DNA of 64,000 nucleotides from Arthrobacter humicola (GTDB lineage Bacteria; Actinomycetota; Actinomycetes; Actinomycetales; Micrococcaceae), in contig NZ_JAFKON010000005.1 in NCBI RefSeq assembly GCF_022803015.1, positions 248,001-312,000 on the forward strand. Direction: 5' to 3'. The notes below the pieces were generated by a model, which did not search any database, had not been told where the DNA came from, and saw nothing but the letters and a program-made list of their open reading frames with translations. The position numbers and the translations under genes were made by a program. Each line of letters begins with the position of its first letter. Positions within the stretch are counted from its first letter, which is position 1. Positions 27,551-36,314 of this stretch are shown here, one piece after another.

Positions 27551-28501
27551 TCAGTGGGCAGGGTCCGGTACTTTGAGCGCCCAATGGGATTTGCTCAGGG
27601 CGATCCGTTCGCCGGTGCCCCGGGGAGCGTTCCGCCCTGTGGCGTCCCTCTTCGGTGGGCGGACGGTCTGGGTTCTGCGGGCGTCGGGTACGGCGGAGAG
27701 CAGCAACTGTGTGTACGGGTGATGAGGGGCGGCCATCAGCTCGATGCTCTCGCCACCCTCGACCAGGTCCCCGGCGCACATCACCATGGTTGTGTCCGCG
27801 ATGTAGCGTGCGGAGGCGAGGTCGTGGGTGATGTAAAGCATGGACACGCCCCGTTCATCACGGAGTTTGCGCATCAGATTGAGAATTCCGATGCGGACCG
27901 AGACGTCGAGCATCGAGGTGGGTTCGTCGGCCAGTATGATTTCCGGTTCCACGGCCAGGGCTCTGGCGATGGCGACGCGCTGCCGCTGTCCGCCGGACAG
28001 CTGATGGGGGTATCGGTCCAGCATCTGCTCGCCCAGACCGACTGTTGCCATTAGTTCACACAGCTTGAGTTTGAGGGCACGCGGGCTGTCGTTTTCTCCG
28101 TGAAGCTGCAGGGGACGCGTCAGGAAGTGCTCGATGCGGTGTGCCGGGTTGAGGGATCCGAAGGGGTCCTGGAAGACCATCTGGACCTTGCTGCGGTATC
28201 TCATTGACGCCCGGCGGCGTTCGGTGGCAAATATGTCTTGTCCGTCGAGGATGAGCTGGCCGCCTGTGGGCTGCTCGAGGCGGGCGAGGATCCGGGCGAT
28301 GGTGCTCTTTCCGCTGCCGGATTCCCCGACGAGTGCCACAATCTCGCCGCGGTTGATGTCGAAGGAGACGTCGTTGACCGCACGTACGGTCGAACGGAAC
28401 GGGAAACTTCCAAGCTGATAGTCCTTGCTCAGGTTGCGTACCTGAACCAGGGGCGCGGTCGCCGCTCCTGGGAGGGATGAGGTGCTGTATGCGGGGCTCA
28501 T
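27551..28501 (-). CDS. Dpp/Opp-type ABC importer ATPase (DppF-like)
   Basis: 316 residues from ATG 28501 (AAAGG upstream); its ATG overlaps the preceding stop (ATGA), and a longer frame to 28642 only shadows the upstream gene. Walker A GESGSGKSTI, Q-loop MVFQDPFGSLNP, signature LSGGQRQRVAIARAL, Walker B IILADEPTSMLD and switch His in YITHD are intact. The C-terminal oligopeptide-transporter extension HPYTQLLLSAVPD is present. Although this subfamily usually moves peptides, its place with GH32 and a fructokinase suggests fructosides as cargo. Confidence 0.93.
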   Translation of the reverse strand: MSPAYSTSSLPGAATAPLVQVRNLSKDYQLGSFPFRSTVRAVNDVSFDINRGEIVALVGESGSGKSTIARILARLEQPTGGQLILDGQDIFATERRRASMRYRSKVQMVFQDPFGSLNPAHRIEHFLTRPLQLHGENDSPRALKLKLCELMATVGLGEQMLDRYPHQLSGGQRQRVAIARALAVEPEIILADEPTSMLDVSVRIGILNLMRKLRDERGVSMLYITHDLASARYIADTTMVMCAGDLVEGGESIELMAAPHHPYTQLLLSAVPDARRTQTVRPPKRDATGRNAPRGTGERIALSKSHWALKVPDPAH

Positions 28502-29535
28502 CGGCGTGACCTTTCGCGGGGGACGACATATCCGGGTACGAGCAGACAGGCTGCCTCGTGGTTTTCGGCTCCTGGAAGGAGCGGGGGTTCGATGGTGCGG
28601 CAGGAGTCGATAGCAAGCGGGCACCGGGGGTGGAAGCGGCACCCGGTGGGGGGATGGGCCATGTTCGGCGGGGCGTCCGGGATACCAATCAGCTCCACTC
28701 TCGGTCCGGTCAGCGGAGGGAACGCTCCCATCAGTGCGTTCGTGTAAGGGTGAAGCGGGTTGTCCAGCATCGTCTTGGAGGGAGCGACCTCGACCAGCTT
28801 TCCTGCATACATCACAGCCATGCGGTGGGAGAGTTCGACCATGAGTGAGATGTCGTGGGTGATGAACAGAATGGAAAAACCCAGCTGCTGCTGAAGTTCT
28901 TTGATCTGGTGCATGATTTCCTGCTGGACGACCACGTCCAGGGCAGTGGTGGGTTCGTCCATGATGAGGAGAGAGGGTTTAAGCGCCAGCGCTATCGCGA
29001 TCACTGCCCGCTGACGCATTCCGCCGGAGAGCTGGTGCGGGTAGGACTTGAGGCGGTCCGGGCTGATGTCGACAAGTTTCAGCAGCTCCACGGCGCGTTC
29101 GCGGGCGGCTTGCTTGGACATTTTTTCGTGCGTGGTGAAGACATCGACGATCTGATCTCCGATGGTCATGACGGGGTTCAGGGAGTTCATCGCGCTTTGG
29201 AAGACCATGGCCACGTCGCGCCAGCGGGTACGTCGCAGTTCTTCCTCGCCCAGGTCCAGGAGATTCCTTCCGGCGAGCTCGATGGAGCCCCCTGTGATTT
29301 TTGCCGGGGTCTGCAGGAGCCGCATGATCGCGTTTGCGATGGTCGACTTGCCGCAGCCTGATTCACCGGCGAGGCCGAACACTTCTCCGGCGCCGATGTC
29401 GAAGCTGACACCATCCACGGCGGTGACGTTTCCGCTTTCCGCCGTGTATTGGACCTGCAGGTTCTTCACGCTCAGCACGGGGCCGGCGGCGGCAGGACCG
29501 ATGTTTCCCCGTTCCAGTTCAGTCAGGGTTTCCAT
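28498..29535 (-). CDS. Dpp/Opp-type ABC importer ATPase (DppD-like)
   Basis: 345 residues. Walker A GESGCGKSTI, Q-loop MVFQSAMNSLNP, signature LSGGMRQRAVIAIAL, Walker B LLIMDEPTTALD, switch His in FITHD, and the C-terminal CxxxxxxxxxC-type segment TGCRFHPRCPLAIDSC that in this subfamily can carry an iron-sulfur cluster or structural cysteines. Forms the ATPase pair with the DppF-like subunit. It follows the permease gene with a 3-bp gap, so the operon is tight. Confidence 0.93.
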   Translation of the reverse strand: METLTELERGNIGPAAAGPVLSVKNLQVQYTAESGNVTAVDGVSFDIGAGEVFGLAGESGCGKSTIANAIMRLLQTPAKITGGSIELAGRNLLDLGEEELRRTRWRDVAMVFQSAMNSLNPVMTIGDQIVDVFTTHEKMSKQAARERAVELLKLVDISPDRLKSYPHQLSGGMRQRAVIAIALALKPSLLIMDEPTTALDVVVQQEIMHQIKELQQQLGFSILFITHDISLMVELSHRMAVMYAGKLVEVAPSKTMLDNPLHPYTNALMGAFPPLTGPRVELIGIPDAPPNMAHPPTGCRFHPRCPLAIDSCRTIEPPLLPGAENHEAACLLVPGYVVPRERSRR

Positions 29536-29538
29536 CTG

Positions 29539-30477
29539 TCAGCCTTTCTTTTCCACGCGCAGGCGAGGGTTGGTGATTTCATCAACGGCGTAGTTGATCA
29601 TGGCCAAGGCAAATGCGACGACGGCGATGGCGCCGCCGGAGGGCAGGAGCACCCACCAGTCGCCGGTCATGAGCGCGCCGTCGTTGTTTGCCCAATAGAG
29701 GTTGGTTCCCCAGCTGACGGACCCCGTGTCGCCGAGCCCCAGGAACTCCAGGCCTGCCTGGGCGCCGATGCCGTAGATGACGCAGCCCAGCAGGGTGCTC
29801 ATCACGATGGAGGCCATGTTGGGCAGGATCTCCCGGAACATGATGCGCCATGCTTTCTCGCCGGTCACGACGGCCGAAGCGACGAAGTCCTTGCTGCGCA
29901 GGGACAGGGCCTGGGAGCGGAGGACCCGGGCGCTGCCTGCCCAGCCCGTGATGATCAGGACGATGACGACGGTGACGGGCCCCGGCGGCAGGAATGCGGC
30001 GAGAACCACGAGGAGCGGAAGCCCGGGGATGAGCAGGAATATGTTGGTCAGCAGCGAGAGCAGTTCGTCGATGGCTTTGCCGAAGTACGCGGAGGCTATG
30101 CCGACGAGGCAGCCGATGAAGGTCGCCGCCAGACCTACGGTGAATCCGACGGCCAATGAGCTTCGCGATCCCCACAGGGTGAGGGCGAGCACGTCCTGGC
30201 CTTTGGAAGTGGTTCCGAGCAGGTGGTCCGCGGATGGTGCCAGGGATGCTTCGGGGCCGAAGTCGGAGGGGTTCCCCGGTGCCAGGAGAGGGGCCAGCAG
30301 CGCCAGGAGGGCAAATAGCACCAGGATGGCCAGTCCGAAGAGGGCCTTCTTGTTCGTGAGGATGCCGTGGACGAATCCTCCATGAACCAGGCGTCCGGGG
30401 GAAGGAGGTTCAGGTATCTGAACGGTGGGGTTGCCGGCCGCGGTGATTGTGGCGGGTGTTGAGTCTGTAAGTGACAT
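29539..30477 (-). CDS. Dpp/Opp-type ABC importer permease (DppC-like)
   Basis: 312 residues. An N-terminal cytoplasmic tail, a first helix (LFGLAILVLFALLALLAPLL), the extracytoplasmic loop HLLGTTSKGQDVLALTLWG typical of DppC, and the EAA loop GSARVLRSQALSLRSKDFVASA facing the ATPase. RBS upstream is weak. It is the second permease, after the DppB-like gene with a 13-bp gap. Confidence 0.92.
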   Translation of the reverse strand: MSLTDSTPATITAAGNPTVQIPEPPSPGRLVHGGFVHGILTNKKALFGLAILVLFALLALLAPLLAPGNPSDFGPEASLAPSADHLLGTTSKGQDVLALTLWGSRSSLAVGFTVGLAATFIGCLVGIASAYFGKAIDELLSLLTNIFLLIPGLPLLVVLAAFLPPGPVTVVIVLIITGWAGSARVLRSQALSLRSKDFVASAVVTGEKAWRIMFREILPNMASIVMSTLLGCVIYGIGAQAGLEFLGLGDTGSVSWGTNLYWANNDGALMTGDWWVLLPSGGAIAVVAFALAMINYAVDEITNPRLRVEKKG

Positions 30478-30490
30478 GGGGGACCTGTTT

Positions 30491-31468
30491 CTAGCTGACC
30501 CGGACCCGGGGGTCCAGCCGTACGTAAATGATGTCGACCAGGAAGTTAGCTGCCAGCACGGCGGCGGTAATGGTGAGGAAGATGCCTTGGGTCAGCGGGT
30601 AGTCCAGCGCCTGGACGGAGGTCAGAAGCTGGTAGCCGATGCCCGGGTACGCGAATACGGTTTCGGTGAGGAGAGCGCCGCCGACGACGAATCCAAGGGA
30701 CATGCCGAACGACGTCACGGAGGGCAGCATGGCGTTGCGGGCCGCGTACTGGAACATGATCCGTGCCGGACGGAGTCCCTTGGCCCGGGCCATCGTGATG
30801 TAGTCCTCAGCGGTGGTGGCGATCATCGTGTTGCGCATCCCCAGCATCCAGCCGCCGATGGAGACCAGGACGATGGTCAGGGCCGGAAGGATGAGGTGAG
30901 TGGCTACGTCGCTGATGTATTCGAGGGAGAACGAGGGGCTGAGGCCTGTGGAGAAGGCATGGCTCAGGGGCAGCCAGCCCAGGGTTATCCCGAACAGATA
31001 TAGAGCGGCCATGGCCAGCCAAAAATAGGGAAATGATCCGACAAAGATCAGCAACGGGGGAAAGACCGAATCCAGGAACTTTCCGCGACGCCACGCTGCC
31101 AGAATGCCGAGGAAATTGCCCAGAATGACGGCAATAACCAGGGAGGTGCCGCCCAGCAGGAGGGTCCACCCGATTTGTGATGCGATCACCTCCGAAACGG
31201 GGGAAGGGAACCGGGAGAGCGAGATGCCCATGTCCCCGCGGAAGATGTTGCCGATGTAGGCGAGGTACTGCTCCCACAGGGGCCGGTCGTCCAGGCCGAA
31301 GAGCCGCCGGAGCGCATCCACCTGGTCCGGGCGCATCTGAGACTGCACTTGGGAAAACATTCGGCTGACAGGGTCCCCGGGCATCAGCCTGGGGAGGAAG
31401 AAATTCAAGGTGATGCAGGCCCAGAAGGCGATGATGTAGAACCCCAGGCGGCGGAGGAGGAATACCAT
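30491..31468 (-). CDS. Dpp/Opp-type ABC importer permease (DppB-like)
   Basis: 325 residues from ATG 31468; an upstream in-frame extension to 31600 is proline-rich and lacks a domain. MVFLLRRLGFYIIAFWACI is the typical DppB first helix, followed by NFFLPRLMPGDP. The EAA loop MARAKGLRPARIMFQYAARN lies near the C-terminus. Pairs with the DppC-like subunit to form the channel. Confidence 0.92.
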   Translation of the reverse strand: MVFLLRRLGFYIIAFWACITLNFFLPRLMPGDPVSRMFSQVQSQMRPDQVDALRRLFGLDDRPLWEQYLAYIGNIFRGDMGISLSRFPSPVSEVIASQIGWTLLLGGTSLVIAVILGNFLGILAAWRRGKFLDSVFPPLLIFVGSFPYFWLAMAALYLFGITLGWLPLSHAFSTGLSPSFSLEYISDVATHLILPALTIVLVSIGGWMLGMRNTMIATTAEDYITMARAKGLRPARIMFQYAARNAMLPSVTSFGMSLGFVVGGALLTETVFAYPGIGYQLLTSVQALDYPLTQGIFLTITAAVLAANFLVDIIYVRLDPRVRVS

Positions 31469-31607
31469 GATTCCGCTTCTTTCTTGATGATTGTTGCGCC
31501 GCCCGGGGATCGGTCCGGGTCCGGCAGGTGGTAACGGTGCAGGTGCCGTGTGTGCGGCGGCCATGGTGGCTGTCCGGGGCCGGTTGCCCCGAACAGCCAC
31601 CAGATGG

Positions 31608-33284
31608 CTACTGCGCAGGCTTGAGTGAGGTCAGGACCAGCACTGTGGTGGCGGAGCGTGCCGAGAGAGTGGCATACGGGTTGTCGTTGCTCGGCCAGCC
31701 CGTGAATCGCTGATCGGTGTAGGCGCCCCACGCCGGGCCGGAGAACAGCGGGATCACCGGGGCTACGTCATTGAAGCGTGCCTCCAGGGAATTGACGAGG
31801 GTCTTCTGCGCTGCCGGCTCTGCCGTTGCCGCCAACTTGTCCAGGGTCGCGGTCGCTTCCGCGTCGCCAAAGCGGTGGTAGTTTTCATTGGCCTTTGCAC
31901 CGACCGGCACAACGACCTTCTGTGACATTACGCCGCGGTAGAATTCGTACGGCGTCGCGCCGGCGTTGCTCCAGACGATGCCGCTGTCGAAGGATCCGTC
32001 AGTGTAGCCGGACACGACCTGGGACCAGTCCGGGGAGTTGACCTCGACTTTCACGCCAAGTTTTTCCATGTTTTTAGAGATGATCTGGCCGACGGAAAGC
32101 CAGTCCGAAGATGCCGATCCTACAGAGAACTTAAACTGGAACGGTTTGCCGTCCTTGAGGGTGCGAATGCCGTCAGTTCCCTTCTTGTAGCCGGCGTCAT
32201 CGAGCATCTGGTTGGCTTTGTCGACATTCAGCTTGGTCCAGTCGCAATTCTCAACGATGCCCTGGTCGCGCCAGCTGGCGTAGGTGTCGCTGAGGCCGGT
32301 GCAGTCGGCCGGATGCGTGTAGCCTGACATGCCCAGGCTGTCGACCTGGTCGCGGTCCACGGCCATGCTGAGTGCTTTGCGGACGACCGGATCGTTAAAG
32401 GGAGCCTTCGTGGTGTTCAGCTGCCAGTTGATCGTGCCACCGGTGGTGGGGTACCAGAAGTGGCGGTGTGCCGGATCCTTGTCGATATAGGTTTTCTGGA
32501 TGTTGGGGATGAACTGGTCGCTCCAGTCCACGTCGCCGTTCTGCAGGGCGAGGTTGGCCCCGGAGTTGCCGGCGAAGGCCAGCATTCTGATGCCGGTGAG
32601 CTGCTGCTTTTCCGGCTGCCAGTAGTTGGGGTTCTTATCCAGTTCAAATGACTGTGTCTGGAAATGGGAGACCTGTGTGTAGGGGCCGGTGCCCACCGGG
32701 TTGTCGTTGGTGGCTTTTGCCGGGTCCGCGATCTTGGACCAGACATGCTTAGGGGCGATGACCTGCTGGCCGACTTCGTAAAGTCCGGGGGAGTAGGCCT
32801 TGTTGAAATCGAAGCGCACTGTGTGGGCATCTACGGCCGAGACTTTGGCCAGATAGTCGAGTCCTCCCTGGATCTTCTTCTGGAGGTCAAAGGTGTACAC
32901 GACGTCGTCGGCGGTCAGTGGCTGTCCGTCTGACCACTTAACGCCGTCGCGGAGCGTGAAGGTCACGCCCTTGCCGTCTTCGTCTGCTTTCCACGAAGCC
33001 CCGAGCCAGGGGACCGGTTCCCCCTTGACAGGGTTGACGATCAGCAGGGGTTCGAAGACCGACTGCTGCGTCATCGGCAGTGCGTTCGGGGAGAACGGAT
33101 TGAAGTTGCTGGTGAACGTTGCGGTGTCTTCCCGGGGGATTGTCAGGAGCCCGTTGGAGGCGCTCCCACCCTTTGCTGTGCTTCCAGATGTGTTTCCGGC
33201 GCCGCAGCCGGTGAGGGCCAGGGCGCCGATCGCCAGTGTGGCCGCAACAACGGTCAGTGACCTTTTGGGGTGGATTTTGGGCAT
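31608..33284 (-). CDS. Family 5 solute-binding lipoprotein of the GH32 locus
   Basis: 558 residues from ATG 33284. Lipobox ALTGCGAG ends the signal peptide; the mature protein follows the SBP_bac_5 pattern (WKADEDGKGVTFTLRDGVKW, DGQPLTADDVVYTFDL, DPVVRKALSMAVDRDQ). It is the ligand-binding part of the Dpp/Opp-type importer encoded by the following genes. Family 5 proteins usually bind peptides but several bind oligosaccharides, and the genes here point to a fructan ligand (inference). Confidence 0.92.
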   Translation of the reverse strand: MPKIHPKRSLTVVAATLAIGALALTGCGAGNTSGSTAKGGSASNGLLTIPREDTATFTSNFNPFSPNALPMTQQSVFEPLLIVNPVKGEPVPWLGASWKADEDGKGVTFTLRDGVKWSDGQPLTADDVVYTFDLQKKIQGGLDYLAKVSAVDAHTVRFDFNKAYSPGLYEVGQQVIAPKHVWSKIADPAKATNDNPVGTGPYTQVSHFQTQSFELDKNPNYWQPEKQQLTGIRMLAFAGNSGANLALQNGDVDWSDQFIPNIQKTYIDKDPAHRHFWYPTTGGTINWQLNTTKAPFNDPVVRKALSMAVDRDQVDSLGMSGYTHPADCTGLSDTYASWRDQGIVENCDWTKLNVDKANQMLDDAGYKKGTDGIRTLKDGKPFQFKFSVGSASSDWLSVGQIISKNMEKLGVKVEVNSPDWSQVVSGYTDGSFDSGIVWSNAGATPYEFYRGVMSQKVVVPVGAKANENYHRFGDAEATATLDKLAATAEPAAQKTLVNSLEARFNDVAPVIPLFSGPAWGAYTDQRFTGWPSNDNPYATLSARSATTVLVLTSLKPAQ

Positions 33285-33339
33285 GAGGGAGCTCGTTTCG
33301 TCAGTGAAATGGAGTGGGGAGGTTAGCGGGGAATGGAAG

Positions 33340-34380
33340 TCAGGACGCCGCGACCGGCAGGCGCACAGATGTACGCTCCACCAGAGGGCACTCGACAATG
33401 CGTTGGAGCGGGGCCAGATCACGGTTCGCTGCCAGTTTGGCCAGCATCGCGACGCCGGTTGCCCCCATTTGCTGGAACGGCAGTGCAACTGTCGTCAGGC
33501 TGGGCCGCAAATAGTTGGCGATGACTTCCTGGTTGTCGAAGCCAACCACGGAGATATCGTCACCAATACGGAGCCCTCGTTCTTTGATGGCGTCGTAAGC
33601 GCCCATGGCCATGCGGTCAGTGGCGCAAAAGATCGCGGTAGGTGGCCGGCTGCCATCCAGGAGGGCGACTGCCGCGCGGTAGCCCTGGTCTGCCTCGCCG
33701 TCTTCGTTGATCACCAAGCTCTCATCCAGGCCGATGCCTGCCTGTTCAAGTGCTCGGACATAACCAGCCCGGCGGCCGATGGCGGCCGGAATGACGGGAT
33801 CAAGGTTGATGAGCCCTATCCGGTCATGTCCGGCCCCGATAAGCCTCATCGTGGCAACATAGCCACCCTGAGCCTCATCCGGAATGACGGAATGCAGTTT
33901 TGTTGCTTCGTCAAAGCAGTGAACCAAGACCGTCGGCACCTCCTCCGCAACAGCAGGCAACCGCACACCCCTATGCCAGCTTGTGGCGTAGATCAGACCC
34001 TCGACACGGTGCTCGAGCATCGTCTCGATGGCCCGCCGGTCGGCGTCACTGCTGCCGTCGGTGCTGGCTATAAGAAGCGTCTTACCCTCCCGCGCGGCCT
34101 GTTCCTCGGCGCCGCGGACAATGTTGGCGGCATAAGGAGCGATCACGATTTCCGTGATCAGCCCGTAGAGCTTGGTCTGCTTGGAAGCCAACGCGCGGGC
34201 TCCCGCATTCGGGCGGTAGCCCAGTTCGCTCACAGCCTGGTGGACGCGGTCACGGGTTTCTTCTGGAATTCCGTTCCCCGTTCCACCATTAAGGACAAAG
34301 GAAACAGTCGTCCGGGAAACTCCGACATGGTTCGCGACATCCTGCATCGTCACTTTGGCCTGCCGTGGGTTCGTCTCCAT
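33340..34380 (-). CDS. LacI-family repressor of the GH32/ABC locus
   Basis: 346 residues. HTH TMQDVANHVGVSRTTVSFVLN, hinge with RPNAGARALASKQ, and sensor domain (LYGLITEIVIAPYAANIVRG, EGLIYATSWHRG, AIFCATDRMAMGAYDAIKE). First gene of the minus-strand locus, 55 bp ahead of the binding-protein gene. A 16-bp palindrome 71 bp before its start codon is the likely operator, so the repressor probably controls itself and the whole locus. Confidence 0.92.
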   Translation of the reverse strand: METNPRQAKVTMQDVANHVGVSRTTVSFVLNGGTGNGIPEETRDRVHQAVSELGYRPNAGARALASKQTKLYGLITEIVIAPYAANIVRGAEEQAAREGKTLLIASTDGSSDADRRAIETMLEHRVEGLIYATSWHRGVRLPAVAEEVPTVLVHCFDEATKLHSVIPDEAQGGYVATMRLIGAGHDRIGLINLDPVIPAAIGRRAGYVRALEQAGIGLDESLVINEDGEADQGYRAAVALLDGSRPPTAIFCATDRMAMGAYDAIKERGLRIGDDISVVGFDNQEVIANYLRPSLTTVALPFQQMGATGVAMLAKLAANRDLAPLQRIVECPLVERTSVRLPVAAS

Positions 34381-34450
34381 TGACCGTCCGATGTCTAGTA
34401 ATAGGGGTGAATATTGGATGAGAGTCTAGCCGCACCTACTGATGCGCGTT

Positions 34451-34466
34451 ACTAACGCGCGTTAGT
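34451..34466 (-). promoter_or_regulatory. Palindromic operator upstream of the LacI gene
   Basis: ACTAACGCGCGTTAGT is a perfect 16-bp palindrome with a CG centre, in the form expected for a LacI-family operator. An overlapping half copy (GCGCGTTA at 34444) is repeated just before it. It lies in an otherwise gene-free stretch upstream of the repressor. Confidence 0.75.
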
Positions 34467-34873
34467 GGATGTGAGATAGAACATATCCCGCATTGGGTTG
34501 GGGTGTCAAGGAGCGTATGAACGGCCGACTTGTAACGCGTCAGCCTGGAGTGGCTGCAGATAACCGCACCGTGATCGCGCCCGCGAGCCGGCGGGGCGAT
34601 CCGGCCGCCTGGCTCTGGAACGGGGCTGGAGGGAGGTCTTTGCAGCTCATCCCACGCGCCAGCTTGAGGTAACGTCGATTATCGTAACGATTGGCAAGGG
34701 AATTTGGCCGGGCGTGCGGCGTCGTGCGCAGGAACGGCGAAGCAGCCAGCGCCGCGGTTAGCGGGACTCAGTCATCGCCCCAAGCAGTCCGCTCATTCTG
34801 ATCGTATGTGCGAATGCCGCCGTTTCAGCGGTCCGACGTTTAGCTTGGCGCCGCCCGAGGGAAAGGGACGACG
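34467..34873. other. Intergenic stretch, no gene seen
   Basis: About 400 bp between the operator of the GH32 locus and the broken small gene at 34874. Frames are short and carry no domain. The plus-strand frame entering from 34704 only becomes protein-like after 34985, where it belongs to the broken gene. Confidence 0.5.
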
Positions 34874-35171
34874 ATGTTCACCCTGCAGATTAGCTATCTG
34901 GTCCGGGAAAACGAGGCTTTCAAGAAAGTCTTCGACCCGCAGCCCGCGCAGCCTCGGGCCCCCGGTCTGTTCGCTTGTTCGGGGTACCGAGGACCAGGAC
35001 AGCGTGGCCGTGCTCCTTGACTTCGACACCAAGGACGCCGCGACGGTCTTTATGGAAAAGCTGCGCAGCCAGGTGTGGAACAAACCCGAGGTGATCGGGC
35101 AGCTGATGATGGCAGCGCCGACAGCCAGGATTCTGGAGGAGGTGGCCCGCGAGGAACAGGGCGCGGGCTGA
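34874..35171 (+). pseudogene. Small ABM-like protein broken by a frameshift
   Basis: ATG 34874 has a good ribosome site (GGGAAAGGGACG region) and starts MFTLQISYLVRENEAFKKVF, typical of small actinobacterial ferredoxin-fold proteins of about 99 residues. After about 34965 the homologous sequence continues in another frame (RGTEDQDSVAVLLDFDTKD, then EKLRSQVWNKPEVIG and PTARILEEVA). A one-base deletion in the run around 34961-34966 explains it. The original frame ends soon after. Function of the family is unknown. Confidence 0.75.
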
Positions 35172-35370
35172 CCGCTGAGAATCCGGTGGTCCAGGCTGGG
35201 ATGAGTTTCACGCAGCTTCATGCCGTCCCAGGAAGACGGCGGGACATCCCGCCGTCGTCCGATTCCATGTCCTCGTTCCGCGCCCCGTCCGCTCTTGGGG
35301 GTCTTGAACTATATGCGGACAAGGGAATGGACCGGACTGCATAACAGGCGCAAGGAAGGCGGATTTCTGA

Positions 35371-36273
35371 ATGGCTCGAATGCCGCCAGCCACGGTGGAC
35401 GTGAGTGACAGCGTTGTCCAGCGCCTCGTCCGGGACCAGCGGCCCGACCTTGGCGACTGTCGGATAGCGCGGGTTGCGAACGGCTGGGACAACGCGACCT
35501 TCCGGCTCGGTGACGATCTGGCCGTCCGGCTGCCCCGCAGGGCGGAGGCCGTTCCGCTGATACTGCATGAGCAGCGCTACCTTCCCGACATTGCTCGCCG
35601 CTCCCCGGTTGCCGTTCCTGTCCCCGTCCATGCCGGCAGGCCGACGTCGGACTTTCCATGGCCGTGGAGCATCGTGCGGTGGGTCCCCGGAGCCGCTGCG
35701 GCCGACGTCGGGCCGGCAGGCCGCGGGCCGGCGGCTAAGGGCCTGGCGGATTTCCTGCTGTCCCTTCACGTGCCCGCCGAAACGGGAGTCCCGGTCAACC
35801 CTTTCCGAGGCGTGCCGCTGACGGACCGTGACGCTGTGCTGGTGGAACGGCTCGGGGACCGCGAACGCTACCCCCAGGCGGCAGCGCTGAGAGCAGTGTG
35901 GGCGCAGGCCTGCGCCGCCAAAGCCTGGGATGGTCCGGCGATGATGCTCCACGGGGACCTCCACCCTGGCAACATCCTGCTGGCGGACAACGGCTCCCTG
36001 GCCGGCGTCATCGATTTCGGCGACGTCGGGGCAGGGGACCCGGCTGTCGATCTTGCGGTGGGGTGGCTGATGTTCGACGCCGGCACCCGCCACCGCTTCA
36101 TGGGCGCCTTCGGCTCCGCAGTAGATGGAGACACCAGGATGAGGGCCCGCGGTTGGGCCCTCATCCTGTCCACCGCCATGCTGAGCAACTCCGACGATAA
36201 TCCGCGGATGTTCGCCGTAGGAAAGTTTGGGATCAGGCAGATCCTGGATGACGGGCTTCGCCTGCAACTCTGA
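35371..36273 (+). CDS. APH-family phosphotransferase
   Basis: 300 residues with the aminoglycoside-phosphotransferase/choline-kinase fold: N-terminal nucleotide-binding lobe (ARVANGWDNATFRLGDDLAVRLPRR, given in two parts: NGWDNATFRLGDD and LAVRLPRR), Brenner motif MLHGDLHPGNILL with the catalytic Asp, and VIDFGDVGAGDPAVDLA with the metal-binding Asp. Many such chromosomal proteins phosphorylate small molecules other than antibiotics. The start ATG at 35371 has a weak upstream site. The 199 bp before it hold no gene that I could recognise. Confidence 0.87.
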   Translation: MARMPPATVDVSDSVVQRLVRDQRPDLGDCRIARVANGWDNATFRLGDDLAVRLPRRAEAVPLILHEQRYLPDIARRSPVAVPVPVHAGRPTSDFPWPWSIVRWVPGAAAADVGPAGRGPAAKGLADFLLSLHVPAETGVPVNPFRGVPLTDRDAVLVERLGDRERYPQAAALRAVWAQACAAKAWDGPAMMLHGDLHPGNILLADNGSLAGVIDFGDVGAGDPAVDLAVGWLMFDAGTRHRFMGAFGSAVDGDTRMRARGWALILSTAMLSNSDDNPRMFAVGKFGIRQILDDGLRLQL

Positions 36274-36314
36274 CGCCAGCGTTAAATGTCAGTGGCGCCT
36301 CATATGCTGGGAGT

